DNA from: an uncultured Paracoccaceae bacterium
GTDB taxonomy: Bacteria > Pseudomonadota > Alphaproteobacteria > Rhodobacterales > Rhodobacteraceae
NCBI GenBank assembly: GCA_947495295.1
Contig: CANLYJ010000001.1
Coordinates: 186,001-250,000, forward strand
Direction: 5' to 3'
Length of the DNA stretch: 64,000 nucleotides
In this document: in pieces, positions 10,647 to 18,331 of the stretch
How the letters are laid out: each line of letters begins with the position of its first letter
How positions within the stretch are numbered: the first letter of the stretch is position 1
Made by a program: the position numbers and the translations under genes
Notes under the pieces: generated by a model
Databases searched by the model: none
Told to the model about the DNA's origin: nothing
Seen by the model: the letters and a program-made list of their open reading frames with translations, nothing else

Positions 10647-11263
10647 CGCAACTGAACGGACCTTTGCGGGTCGGCATCGGCGGGCCTGTCGGGGCGGGCA
10701 AGACCACGCTGACTGCGGCCTTGGCCAAGGCGCTGCACCCGGTCTGCTCCATGGGGGTGATCACCAATGACATCTACACGCAAGAGGACGCAGAGGCGCT
10801 GATGCGGATGCAGATCCTGCCACAGGACCGGATCATCGGGGTCGAAACCGGGGGCTGCCCGCATACGGCAATTCGGGAGGACGCCTCGATCAATCTGGCA
10901 GCCGTGGCCGAAATGCGGGCGCGGCACGCGGACCTCGATCTGGTGCTGATCGAAAGCGGGGGGGACAACCTGTCAGCGACCTTCAGCCCCGAACTGGCGG
11001 ACCTGACGATCTATGTGATCGACGTGGCAGCAGGCGAGGAAATCCCACGCAAAGGCGGACCCGCGATCACACGATCCGACCTGCTGGTGATCAACAAAAC
11101 TGATCTGGCACCCCATGTGGGCGCATCGCTTGAGGTGATGCAGAAAGACTGCGACCGCATGCGGGCAGGACGACCCTACACATTCGCGGCCCTACGGCAC
11201 GGAGAAGGAAGCGAAGACATCACACGCTTCATCCAGCAATGCGGGGGGCTGGCGACCGGGTGA
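10643..11263 (+). CDS. ureG: Urease accessory GTPase UreG
   Basis: SIMIBI-class GTPase driving nickel delivery, 206 residues. The P-loop [17 protein letters not shown] is near residue 11, followed by [14 protein letters not shown], the CPH metal motif in [17 protein letters not shown] (near 72), [21 protein letters not shown] and the guanine-specificity element [13 protein letters not shown]. It is the last recognisable gene of the operon. No urea transporter gene (urtABCDE or UT type) is visible in the window. Confidence 0.98.
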   Translation: MTQLNGPLRVGIGGPVGAGKTTLTAALAKALHPVCSMGVITNDIYTQEDAEALMRMQILPQDRIIGVETGGCPHTAIREDASINLAAVAEMRARHADLDLVLIESGGDNLSATFSPELADLTIYVIDVAAGEEIPRKGGPAITRSDLLVINKTDLAPHVGASLEVMQKDCDRMRAGRPYTFAALRHGEGSEDITRFIQQCGGLATG

Positions 11264-11559
11264 TGGACGAAAAGGGCTCTTTTTGACAAGGGCTGCATCA
11301 GCCACGAGCGGCGGAAACGCGCAGAAAGCGGACGTTGCAAAGTCTGTTTGGCAACGTCCTACTAGGCGGTAAAATGCAACTGACTTGGGCGCCAAGTTAG
11401 AGAACTGGTTTTGTCAGTCTCTGCCGGCGGAGAAAGAGTTATGGTTTCCGCTCTATTTGACAGATCAGTTTGCAAACGCACCGACTGGAAGTTGATAATG
11501 GCGCTTGGCCCATCTATTCGTCATAGCAGACGGTAGCTCCCCCATAAGAGGTAACGAAT
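11264..11559. other. Intergenic boundary region after the urease operon
   Basis: 296 bp without a convincing gene. Base use drops towards AT compared with ureG. A stem of nine pairs, GGACGTTGC / GCAACGTCC (11330-11338 and 11351-11359), could be a transcript-end hairpin but has no T-run. No integrase, insertion-sequence end or target duplication was seen, although composition changes here, at the edge of the orphan fusion gene. Confidence 0.5.
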
Positions 11560-12624
11560 ATGTCCGTGCCACCCGGATTTTTAGATCGTCTAAGAAAGGC
11601 TATTGCATTGACCGACGTCATTTCGCGTTGGGTCCAGTGGGATATGCGCAAGAGCAACCCAGACAAGGGCGACTATTGGGCGCCTTGCCCCTTTCATGAA
11701 GAGACTACAGCAAGTTTTCATGTCGATGACCGGAAGGGATTCTACTACTGCTTTGGATGTCACGCCAAAGGGGACGCCATCTCGTTCGTTCGGGAAAAGC
11801 GTGGGCTCGATTTCATACAGGCAGTCAGGCAGTTGGCTTTCCTTTGCGGAATGGACGGCGAGCTTGCTCCAAAGCATGCGCCAAACAGCCCAATCGAGCC
11901 TCCAAATCTGTTGCAAATCAAAGATTTGGTTGTCGAAAACTTCGATCAGGAGAACTTTCTTGAGGTTGGTGTTCTGACGGGCTGGACCAATGAAATTCGA
12001 AACCACGACCGCTTGCTTAGGAGCTTAAGCTGGGGAGATCCAGATTATCCCGGCCACGTTCTAGATATCGTCACACGGATGGACGACGCAAAAGACGGCT
12101 CAATCGACAAGCTGCGCTCCTACATCGAAACAAAGTTTGCCTCAGAAACTCAGGCAGTCACAGACGCTGTCGCGTTCTCAGCCGCCAAGCGCAGCTTGGG
12201 ATACAACTTCGTTCGTTCAAAGAATGACGTGATTGGCGTTATGATGCCATTCGGTGGTAACTTCGGCCCTGTTTATGAGGCAATCAAGGTCGCATGTGAG
12301 ACCACACCACTTCCGGCAAGTAGGGCTGATGAAGTATGGAACCACTCCGTTCTAATCAATGACATACTCGAACTGATCAATCACTCTGCGGTCGTCATAT
12401 GCGACCTGACTGGCCGAAATGAAAACGTGTTTTATGAATTAGGCATTGCGCATGCTTGGGGAAAGCCAGTCATACCGATAACGCAAAACAGTGATGACGT
12501 GCCATTCGATCTCCGTCATCACCGTTACCTAACTTACCTCAATAACAAAGAGGGGTTAGGGGTTCTGCAGCGGGACCTGTCATCGAAGCTGCAAAGCTTG
12601 CTAGGAGAGAAGCCTTGGTTCTAG
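11560..12624 (+). CDS. Fusion of DnaG-type CHC2 zinc finger and nucleoside deoxyribosyltransferase-like domain
   Basis: A 354-residue protein not recognised as a named family. Residues 5-95 closely follow the zinc-binding domain of DnaG primase: LTDVISRWVQW, CPFH (C43, H46), FYYCFGC (C64, C67), then AKGDAISFVREKRGLDFIQAVRQLA. There is no primase TOPRIM domain. Residues 125-195 (FLEVGVLTGWTNEIRNHDRL and on) are an unassigned helical linker. Residues 222-330 resemble the nucleoside 2-deoxyribosyltransferase/TIR-like fold: IGVMMPFGGNFGPVYEAI, then CDLTGRNENVFYELGIAHAW with a likely catalytic Glu at 293, then GKPVIPIT. Inference: the finger tethers a nucleotide- or NAD-processing effector to DNA or primer templates, perhaps for phage defence. 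It stands alone, with base use lower in GC than its neighbours. Confidence 0.75.
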   Translation: MSVPPGFLDRLRKAIALTDVISRWVQWDMRKSNPDKGDYWAPCPFHEETTASFHVDDRKGFYYCFGCHAKGDAISFVREKRGLDFIQAVRQLAFLCGMDGELAPKHAPNSPIEPPNLLQIKDLVVENFDQENFLEVGVLTGWTNEIRNHDRLLRSLSWGDPDYPGHVLDIVTRMDDAKDGSIDKLRSYIETKFASETQAVTDAVAFSAAKRSLGYNFVRSKNDVIGVMMPFGGNFGPVYEAIKVACETTPLPASRADEVWNHSVLINDILELINHSAVVICDLTGRNENVFYELGIAHAWGKPVIPITQNSDDVPFDLRHHRYLTYLNNKEGLGVLQRDLSSKLQSLLGEKPWF

Positions 12625-12877
12625 TTTGATTTGACCACTGCGGATCGGGTCAAATGCACATGCGACCTTTTATGCTTCAAGCTCCGTCGCAATGTCTTCA
12701 TCGGGCTGGTAGCCGTAGTTGCTTACTCATCTGGCCACAGCGGCAAATTCCGCAAATCCACCATCCATCGTGGTGTAGGGTGCCCGCCCGTTGTCTACCC
12801 CGCGCCATGTTTGATGACAGTCTCGATATACCGTTTGTCGACCTATCCATTGTCATCCAACAAGTATTAACAACCCC

Positions 12878-13010
12878 TTCACCTTTACAGCGCGCGGTCG
12901 TTTAATCCCGCAAAACGCCACCAAAGGGTCCGACGTTATGCCGACGTCTCGCCGACGCTTTGCCGACAGCGCTTTTATCAGCAAAACCGGCCTCTTAACC
13001 TTCGATTCGC
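12878..13010 (+). repeat. Dispersed element with four 11-bp GCCGACG repeats, copy 1
   Basis: Four 11-bp units in tandem: TCCGACGTTAT (12929), GCCGACGTCTC (12940), GCCGACGCTTT (12951) and GCCGACAGCGC (12962). One unit per helical turn suggests cooperative protein binding on one DNA face. Flanks (TTCACCTTT.CAGCGC at the left, CTTAA...CGATTCG at the right) are shared with an inverted copy at 29899-30028, so the conserved element is about 130 bp. It lies upstream of rpsA in the same orientation. Confidence 0.75.
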
Positions 13011-13097
13011 CCAGATCGCTGTTTTTGGGCGCTGCACCACCGCGCGGTGCCCACCGAACGTTGCGTGCCACCCCCGCGTGACCCCTGTCAAATCGCC

Positions 13098-13126
13098 TTG
13101 CAAAACAGCCCAATCCCCCCTATACG
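13098..13126 (+). promoter_or_regulatory. Predicted housekeeping promoter of rpsA
   Basis: TTGCAA (13098-13103) and TATACG (13121-13126) are separated by 17 bp, a good match to a housekeeping-sigma promoter. It is about 175 bp before the rpsA start, which would give a long leader. A short hairpin begins right after the -10 box. Confidence 0.5.
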
Positions 13127-13301
13127 CCGCCCTGTCAAAGCGTCGAGACAGGCGCGGGCAGAGGATTTGAGCGGGGTCGGTACTTACCGGCCCTGTTGTT
13201 TTCTGTTTCAAGCATGGCGGCTTTGACCAACTGAAACCTGAAAGACCGGCGGAGACAACCGCACGGCCCGTATAAACAAAACGTTAGGAAAACGACGCCA
13301 C

Positions 13302-14975
13302 ATGGCTAACACAATGGAAGAGTTTGAAGCACTCTTGAACGAAAGCTTCGAAATGGACACGCCCGCCGAAGGGTCTGTTGTCAAAGGCAAAGTCATCGCA
13401 ATCGAAGCAGGCCAAGCCATCATCGATGTCGGCTACAAGATGGAAGGCCGCGTTGATATCAAAGAATTCGCAGATCCCGGTGAAGAGGCTGAACTGGCCG
13501 TTGGTGACACTGTTGAAGTGTTCCTGCGTCAGGTTGAGAACGCCCGTGGCGAAGCCGTCATTTCACGTGAAATGGCCCGTCGCGAAGAAGCCTGGGACCG
13601 TCTGGAAAAAGCCTATGCTGACGAAGAGCGTGTCGATGGCGCGATCTTTGGCCGCGTCAAGGGTGGTTTCACTGTGGACCTTGGCGGCGCGGTTGCGTTC
13701 TTGCCCGGTTCTCAGGTTGATGTGCGCCCCGTGCGTGATGCCGGCCCATTGATGGGTCTTAAGCAGCCGTTCCAGATCCTGAAAATGGACCGTCGTCGTG
13801 GCAACATCGTTGTGTCCCGTCGTGCGATCCTCGAAGAGTCTCGTGCCGAGCAGCGCGCCGAAGTCATCGGCAACCTGACCGAAGGCCAAACCGTTGACGG
13901 CGTTGTGAAAAACATCACTGAATACGGTGCGTTTGTGGACCTTGGCGGTGTTGACGGGCTGTTGCACGTCACTGACATGGCATGGCGCCGGGTCAACCAC
14001 CCGTCCGAGATCCTGACCATCGGTGAAACGATCAAGGTGCAGGTCATCAAGATCAACAAAGAAACCCACCGTATCAGCCTTGGCATGAAGCAGTTGCAGG
14101 ACGATCCGTGGGATGCTGTTGAAGCCAAGTTCAGCCTTGGTTCTGTCCATCAGGGTCGTGTCACCAACATCACCGATTACGGCGCATTTGTTGAGCTGGA
14201 AGCCGGTGTTGAAGGCCTGGTGCACGTGTCCGAGATGTCCTGGACCAAAAAGAACGTACACCCCGGCAAGATCGTGTCGACCTCTCAGGAAGTCGAAGTC
14301 ATGGTGCTGGAAATTGACTCGGCCAAGCGTCGCGTTTCCCTGGGTCTCAAGCAGACACAGCGCAACCCATGGGAAGTCTTTGCAGAGCAGTTCCCAGAGG
14401 GCACTGAGGTCGAAGGCGAGGTCAAGAACATCACCGAGTTTGGTCTGTTCATCGGTCTTGAAGGCGACATCGACGGTATGGTTCACCTGTCTGACCTGAC
14501 ATGGGAAGGCCGTGGCGAAGACGTCATCGGTGACTTCCGCAAAGGTGACGTGGTTCAGGCCAAAGTTGCCGAAGTGGATGTTGAGAAAGAGCGCATCAGC
14601 CTTTCCATCAAGGCCCTTGACGGTGACCCATTTGCCGAAGCCGTTGGCGGCGTGAAGCGCGGTTCGATCATCACTGTTGAAGTGACCAAGATCGAAGATG
14701 GCGGCATCGAGGTTGACTATGAAGGCGCGAAATCCTTCATCCGTCGTTCCGATTTGTCCCGTGACCGTGCCGAGCAGCGCCCCGAGCGTTTCGGCGTTGG
14801 CGACAAGGTCGACGTGCGCGTGACCAATATCGACAGCAAAACCCGCAAGCTGGGCCTGTCGATCAAGGCGCGCGAGATTGCAGAAGAAAAAGAAGCGGTT
14901 GAGCAGTATGGCTCCTCCGATTCCGGTGCATCCTTGGGTGATATCCTTGGTGCAGCGCTGAAGGGCGACGAATAA
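13302..14975 (+). CDS. rpsA: 30S ribosomal protein S1
   Basis: 557 residues containing six S1 (OB-fold) RNA-binding repeats at about 22-92, 108-172, 190-262, 277-348, 364-434 and 451-520. Typical segments are VKNITEYGAFVDLGGVDGLLH, NITDYGAFVELEAGVEGLVH and NITEFGLFIGLEGDIDGMVH. S1 binds mRNA leaders on the 30S platform and starts translation on weak ribosome sites. Codon use is that of a highly expressed gene. In related genomes ihfB usually follows directly; here about 4.9 kb of accessory genes intervene. A strong terminator follows. Confidence 0.98.
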   Translation: MANTMEEFEALLNESFEMDTPAEGSVVKGKVIAIEAGQAIIDVGYKMEGRVDIKEFADPGEEAELAVGDTVEVFLRQVENARGEAVISREMARREEAWDRLEKAYADEERVDGAIFGRVKGGFTVDLGGAVAFLPGSQVDVRPVRDAGPLMGLKQPFQILKMDRRRGNIVVSRRAILEESRAEQRAEVIGNLTEGQTVDGVVKNITEYGAFVDLGGVDGLLHVTDMAWRRVNHPSEILTIGETIKVQVIKINKETHRISLGMKQLQDDPWDAVEAKFSLGSVHQGRVTNITDYGAFVELEAGVEGLVHVSEMSWTKKNVHPGKIVSTSQEVEVMVLEIDSAKRRVSLGLKQTQRNPWEVFAEQFPEGTEVEGEVKNITEFGLFIGLEGDIDGMVHLSDLTWEGRGEDVIGDFRKGDVVQAKVAEVDVEKERISLSIKALDGDPFAEAVGGVKRGSIITVEVTKIEDGGIEVDYEGAKSFIRRSDLSRDRAEQRPERFGVGDKVDVRVTNIDSKTRKLGLSIKAREIAEEKEAVEQYGSSDSGASLGDILGAALKGDE

Positions 14976-15002
14976 GTCGCACCGACAGGTTTGAAGAATG
15001 GG

Positions 15003-15036
15003 CCCTGCCGCAGGAAACTGCGGCAGGGTTTTTTTT
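15003..15036 (+). terminator. Rho-independent terminator of rpsA
   Basis: Perfect 11-bp stem CCCTGCCGCAG / CTGCGGCAGGG with a GAAA tetraloop, followed by eight T. It lies 27 bases after the rpsA stop. Confidence 0.95.
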
Positions 15037-15125
15037 ATTGCGATCGGTCTGTTTCCCTGTTGCGGGGGACAGGCGGTTGTTGTTGTGTTCCGCCATGTAG
15101 CCCTTTCCAACATCAGGTACTGATC

Positions 15126-16310
15126 ATGGCCAACGCTGATCCTTCTTTTGACGTTATCGTTGTGGGAAGCGGTATGATGGGAAGTGCTTGTGCGCGCCAT
15201 CTGGCCGAGATGGGGGTCAAGGTTGCCCTGATTGGCCCTGCGGAACCTGAGCAGAAGGACACCCATGAGGGCGTTTTTGGCAGCCATTATGATGAGGCAC
15301 GGATCACCCGCAGGCTTGATAAGTCGCGAGATCGCGCGCGTCTGTCCGCCGCCGCAATGGGGCGCTATGCCGAGATTGAACAAAAAGGCCAGCAACCGTT
15401 CTTTCATCTGGTCGGTTCACTTCTTGCCGGACCTGAAACAGGCGACGGGCGTGACTATATTCTGAATGTACAAAAGGTTGCGACTGACGATGAGATAGCA
15501 CATGTCGCGCTGCGCGGTGAGGCGTTAAAGGCGCAATTTCCGTATCTGACATTTCCCGACAGTATCCTTGGCCTTTACGAGGCGGACGCAGGTTGGATCA
15601 ATCCCAGGCATCATGTGGTGGCTGAAATAACGGCGGCAGCAGCGCAGGGGGCCGCAGTACACCGTATCGAAGTGATTGAAATTAAACATAATCACGCTGA
15701 TGTTCATGTTCACTGCAAAGACGGCCGGCGCTTTGTTGCCAACAAGGTGGTGGTGGCGTGCGGCGCGTTCTCTGGAAATTCCGGCCTGTTGCCTGATCCG
15801 ATCCCGATGAAGGTCTATGCCCGCACAATCGCATTCCTCGAAATCGGCGATAGCGAAATCGCGCGCCTGAAAGGCATGCCATCGATTGTCTATATTCCAC
15901 CTGATCTGTCCTGCGATCCTTATGTCTTGCCGCCGGTGCTTTATCCCGATGGGAAAACATATCTGAAAATAGGCGGCGACCCGGATGACATCGAAATAGA
16001 CACCGCGGCTGATCTCAAGGAATGGTTTCGCAGCGGCGGCGATCCGATGGTTGGTGATTTGCTGACTGAACAGCTTTTGAAGATCATCCCTGATCTAAGC
16101 TACGCTTCGGTCAGTTATGACGCCTGCGCCACATCCTTTACCCGCACGAGTGCCCCGTTGATCTATAATCAGACTGATCAGCTGACTGTGCTCACCGGTG
16201 GTAACGGGGCTGGGGCGAAATGTGCCGATGAGTTGGGTCGGTTGGGCGCATTGGTTGCAACGGGCCAAAGCATCCCGGACGACATCTATCAATCCGCGTT
16301 TATGCCTTAG
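15126..16310 (+). CDS. FAD-dependent amine oxidase (DAO family, monomeric sarcosine oxidase-like)
   Basis: A 394-residue flavoprotein. The N-terminal Rossmann motif DVIVVGSGMMGSACARHLAEMG (about residues 9-30) binds FAD. HEGVFGSHYDEARITRRL resembles the monomeric sarcosine oxidase/N-methyltryptophan oxidase subgroup, where the flavin is attached covalently near the C-terminus; here ACATSFTRTSAPLI and LTGGNGAGAKCADELGRL are in that region. Substrate is unknown; an N-methyl or secondary amine is likely. ATG 15126 was chosen because the glycine motif then sits near the N-terminus. The gene is flanked by terminators and looks monocistronic. Confidence 0.82.
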   Translation: MANADPSFDVIVVGSGMMGSACARHLAEMGVKVALIGPAEPEQKDTHEGVFGSHYDEARITRRLDKSRDRARLSAAAMGRYAEIEQKGQQPFFHLVGSLLAGPETGDGRDYILNVQKVATDDEIAHVALRGEALKAQFPYLTFPDSILGLYEADAGWINPRHHVVAEITAAAAQGAAVHRIEVIEIKHNHADVHVHCKDGRRFVANKVVVACGAFSGNSGLLPDPIPMKVYARTIAFLEIGDSEIARLKGMPSIVYIPPDLSCDPYVLPPVLYPDGKTYLKIGGDPDDIEIDTAADLKEWFRSGGDPMVGDLLTEQLLKIIPDLSYASVSYDACATSFTRTSAPLIYNQTDQLTVLTGGNGAGAKCADELGRLGALVATGQSIPDDIYQSAFMP

Positions 16311-16493
16311 AATTTGGCATCATCCATCGCGTTTACGATGGTAGTTTCACCTATCACGCCCGGATCAATTGCAAGTGACACACGCTAACGTGGGGTTATT
16401 TGCCCGTCGGGATTTGTAAACTCTTCCTATGCGTCAAGGCACGTCAATGCGGGTCAAGTGGCCCATGTCATGAACCGATAGGATACCAAAGCA

Positions 16494-17012
16494 ATGAGAC
16501 TGATGAACAGACGATCCATGCTGCAAAGCACTGCCCTTATCGCAGGCTTTGGGGCGTTGGGCACGTCAACCCGGGCCGCTGTCCCGGCTGGCCGTGACCC
16601 CTTTGATTACGAGGTGACCCGTACAGATGCGGAATGGCGGGCGCTATTGGGGGATGACTATTCCGTGTTGCGTGAAGGCAAGACGGAGCCGCAAAAGACA
16701 AGCCCCCTATGGCACGAAGATCGTGATGGAGCATATAGCTGCAAAGGATGTGACTTGCTGCAGTATTCGTCACGCACAAAGGTTATTCTTGCAAAGGGGT
16801 GGTTATTTTTCACGGCAAGTGAACCAAACGCGCAATTAATGTCGCAAGATACACGGGCAGAAATGGTCGACGATCTCGGGCCGTTTGATATATTTATCGA
16901 AGTACATTGCCGTCGCTGTGCAAGCCATATGGGACATATTCTGTTGGTCGACGGAAAGCTGCTGCATTGTATTAACGGAACATCGTTGAATTTCGAAGAA
17001 AACTCAGCCTAA
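16494..17012 (+). CDS. Exported MsrB-like protein (Tat signal)
   Basis: A 172-residue protein of the peptide methionine-(R)-sulfoxide reductase B fold. The N-terminus NRRSMLQSTALIAGFGALG looks like a twin-arginine export signal. Zinc cysteines are kept as two CxxC pairs (CKGC near residue 83, CRRC near 140), with HMGHILLVDGK and LHCINGTSLNF matching the HLGHVF-DG and RYCINSASL motifs, including the catalytic Cys. The usual GWPSF is GWLFF and RYC is LHC, so activity or substrate may differ. Probable role: periplasmic repair of oxidised methionine, or a derived function. ATG 16503 is an alternative start. Confidence 0.75.
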   Translation: MRLMNRRSMLQSTALIAGFGALGTSTRAAVPAGRDPFDYEVTRTDAEWRALLGDDYSVLREGKTEPQKTSPLWHEDRDGAYSCKGCDLLQYSSRTKVILAKGWLFFTASEPNAQLMSQDTRAEMVDDLGPFDIFIEVHCRRCASHMGHILLVDGKLLHCINGTSLNFEENSA

Positions 17013-17042
17013 AGAAATGGCCTCAATTCGATAGATTACAAA

Positions 17043-17070
17043 AAAGGTGCCGGAGTTTTCCGGCACCTTT
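17043..17070. terminator. Bidirectional terminator
   Basis: Stem AAAGGTGCCGG(A) / (T)CCGGCACCTTT with a short GTTT loop, flanked by A-rich and T-rich tracts on opposite sides. It lies between the convergent MsrB-like gene (+) and the small secreted-protein gene (-) and can serve both. Confidence 0.85.
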
Positions 17071-17086
17071 CCTTTTTTGCGGTGTC

Positions 17087-17431
17087 TTATTCGACTTCGA
17101 TCTCGACACTGTCAACGGCCTTTGCCGGGTCACTGAAGTCGTCGCCAGCAAAAAGATAGGCGATGACATCATTGCGCACTGTTGTCCCCAACTGAACGCG
17201 GGTTTGCGAATTGGCGCCTTCACTGATCTTGGCAACACCCAGCAATTCACCAACCTGGCCTGCGTGATGGTCATAAATCGCAACAAATCCTGCTTCTGAT
17301 GCAGTCAAGGGATTGATGACGATGATGTCGTTTGCGTCCTGGCTTTGCGCCATGAATGCGAACATGTCTTGCGCCTGGGCTGCGCCGGATGTTGCAATTG
17401 CCAGAACGCTCGCGATGATGATCTTCTTCAT
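17087..17431 (-). CDS. Small secreted protein of unknown function
   Basis: 114 residues starting with a Sec signal peptide (MKKIIIASVLAIATSGAAQA, cleavage probably after AQA). The mature part of about 94 residues contains VINPLTASEAGFVAIYD, GQVGELLGVAKI and LGTTVRNDVIAYLFAGDDF. It resembles small beta-sandwich proteins of the DUF7282 type, but I would not assign it firmly. ATG 17431 was preferred to an in-frame ATG four codons earlier because GGAG lies 7 bases upstream of it. It ends near an acidic stretch (DSVEIEVE). Confidence 0.7.
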   Translation of the reverse strand: MKKIIIASVLAIATSGAAQAQDMFAFMAQSQDANDIIVINPLTASEAGFVAIYDHHAGQVGELLGVAKISEGANSQTRVQLGTTVRNDVIAYLFAGDDFSDPAKAVDSVEIEVE

Positions 17432-17875
17432 TATATTCTCCAATTATTGAAAGGCGGGTGATTTGTAGAACCGCCTAATTCATCAAGCATGAAGATCAAC
17501 GTAGCGTAAATTCAATTGGACGTTAGAGAATCGCGAGAAATGTTCACCGATAGAAGATGAAAAAATAAATATAATTGAACGATGCTTTATTGACATGAAA
17601 TGTAATTTCAGAACCTCACGTCACTGGCATGTTTGGTAATATCAAAGCATAATTCAAGGAGCAATGCACCAGTCATGTTTCAAGATATCAAGTCGATATC
17701 ATAACTGTTGATAGATATCTGTAATAATCACGCGATCTCAATCACGCGAATTTCCTGATTTATTCTCAGAAATGGCTCTCTATTGCGACGGGATGCGTCA
17801 TGGCGCGCGGGGATCATGATATTTTATGCTGCGCAACGCCCCGGGATTGAGGATAGACGTTGCGCAGCACGTTTC
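17432..17875. other. AT-rich intergenic region with a perfect inverted repeat
   Basis: About 440 bp, clearly richer in AT than its surroundings, with no convincing gene. GATATC occurs twice and ATCACGCGA is directly repeated near 17728-17750. GCTGCGCAACG / CGTTGCGCAGC (17828-17838 and 17858-17868) is a perfect 11-bp inverted repeat just past the stop of the minus-strand gene. It probably ends that transcript, though the T-run is poor. Confidence 0.5.
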
Positions 17876-18331
17876 TTAAATCGGTTTGGGCACCGCGATG
17901 ATGATTTGTTTTTGCAGCAGGCCGTCCTGTCCAAGTAACGCCCGATGATCCTGACCACGCAGCACAACCGAGATGCGATGCCGTCCAGGCGCCAGACGCC
18001 CAAGATCCACGATAGGGTGGTAGGCGCTGGCGATCTTGATCCCGTCGCGGATGATATGGGCATGCCCGATCGGCACCGCCTCTGCGTCGCTGACGCAGAG
18101 GGTTGTGAACTGAAACGCCGACACATCAAGTCGCAATTGCCAGTGACCTGAAGCATCTTGCGAAACGGTCATTTTGATTTCAGGCTCCGGCAGATCGGTT
18201 GGCAAGGTCAGGAACACGGAGCGGGGTGCTGTATTCTGGGCGTTATAGGACGGGGCGCCAATCGCGAGGCTACCCAAGAACCCGGCCACGATCGCGATGG
18301 GGCCGATCTTTGAAAGGTTGAGCCGTCTCAT
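17876..18331 (-). CDS. Exported hypothetical protein
   Basis: A 151-residue protein with an N-terminal signal or anchor (IGPIAIVAGFLGSLAIGA). The mature part has beta-rich segments PEIKMTVSQDASGHWQLRLDVS, GHAHIIRDGIKIASAYHP and GRHRISVVLRGQDHRALL. The GHAHI and HRISVVLRGQDH stretches, rich in His, recall periplasmic proteins placed beside copper or DoxX-like genes, but no function is assigned. Its ATG overlaps the stop of the DoxX-like gene (ATGA), so the two are co-translated. Confidence 0.65.
   Translation of the reverse strand: MRRLNLSKIGPIAIVAGFLGSLAIGAPSYNAQNTAPRSVFLTLPTDLPEPEIKMTVSQDASGHWQLRLDVSAFQFTTLCVSDAEAVPIGHAHIIRDGIKIASAYHPIVDLGRLAPGRHRISVVLRGQDHRALLGQDGLLQKQIIIAVPKPI

Larger units (their letters stand above)
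12625..13301. other. 677-bp region upstream of rpsA
   Basis: I find no convincing gene. The first 240 bp have irregular codon use and may be decayed sequence. Then come the element with four 11-bp repeats (12878-13010), a predicted promoter (13098-13126), and a leader of about 170 bases with a hairpin CCTGTC-N10-GACAGG (13131-13152). The rpsA start has TTAGGAAAA about 10 bases upstream. In many alphaproteobacteria cmk precedes rpsA; it is not here. Confidence 0.55.

Noticed and set aside
11264-11559. Insertion-sequence end or attachment site at the urease / fusion-gene junction
   Set aside because: Only one hairpin was found; no terminal inverted repeats, target duplication or integrase.
12631-12905. 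Two short open frames between the DnaG-finger fusion gene and rpsA
   Set aside because: Irregular codon use, no ribosome site, no recognisable family; more likely decayed or non-coding.
13563-15407. 614-codon open frame antisense to rpsA
   Set aside because: It mirrors the highly biased codons of rpsA; its translation shows no family and it overlaps the whole ribosomal gene.
17664-17711. Possible 15-codon leader peptide with AAGGAG upstream
   Set aside because: The AAGGAG is only two bases from the ATG and no gene follows on that strand.
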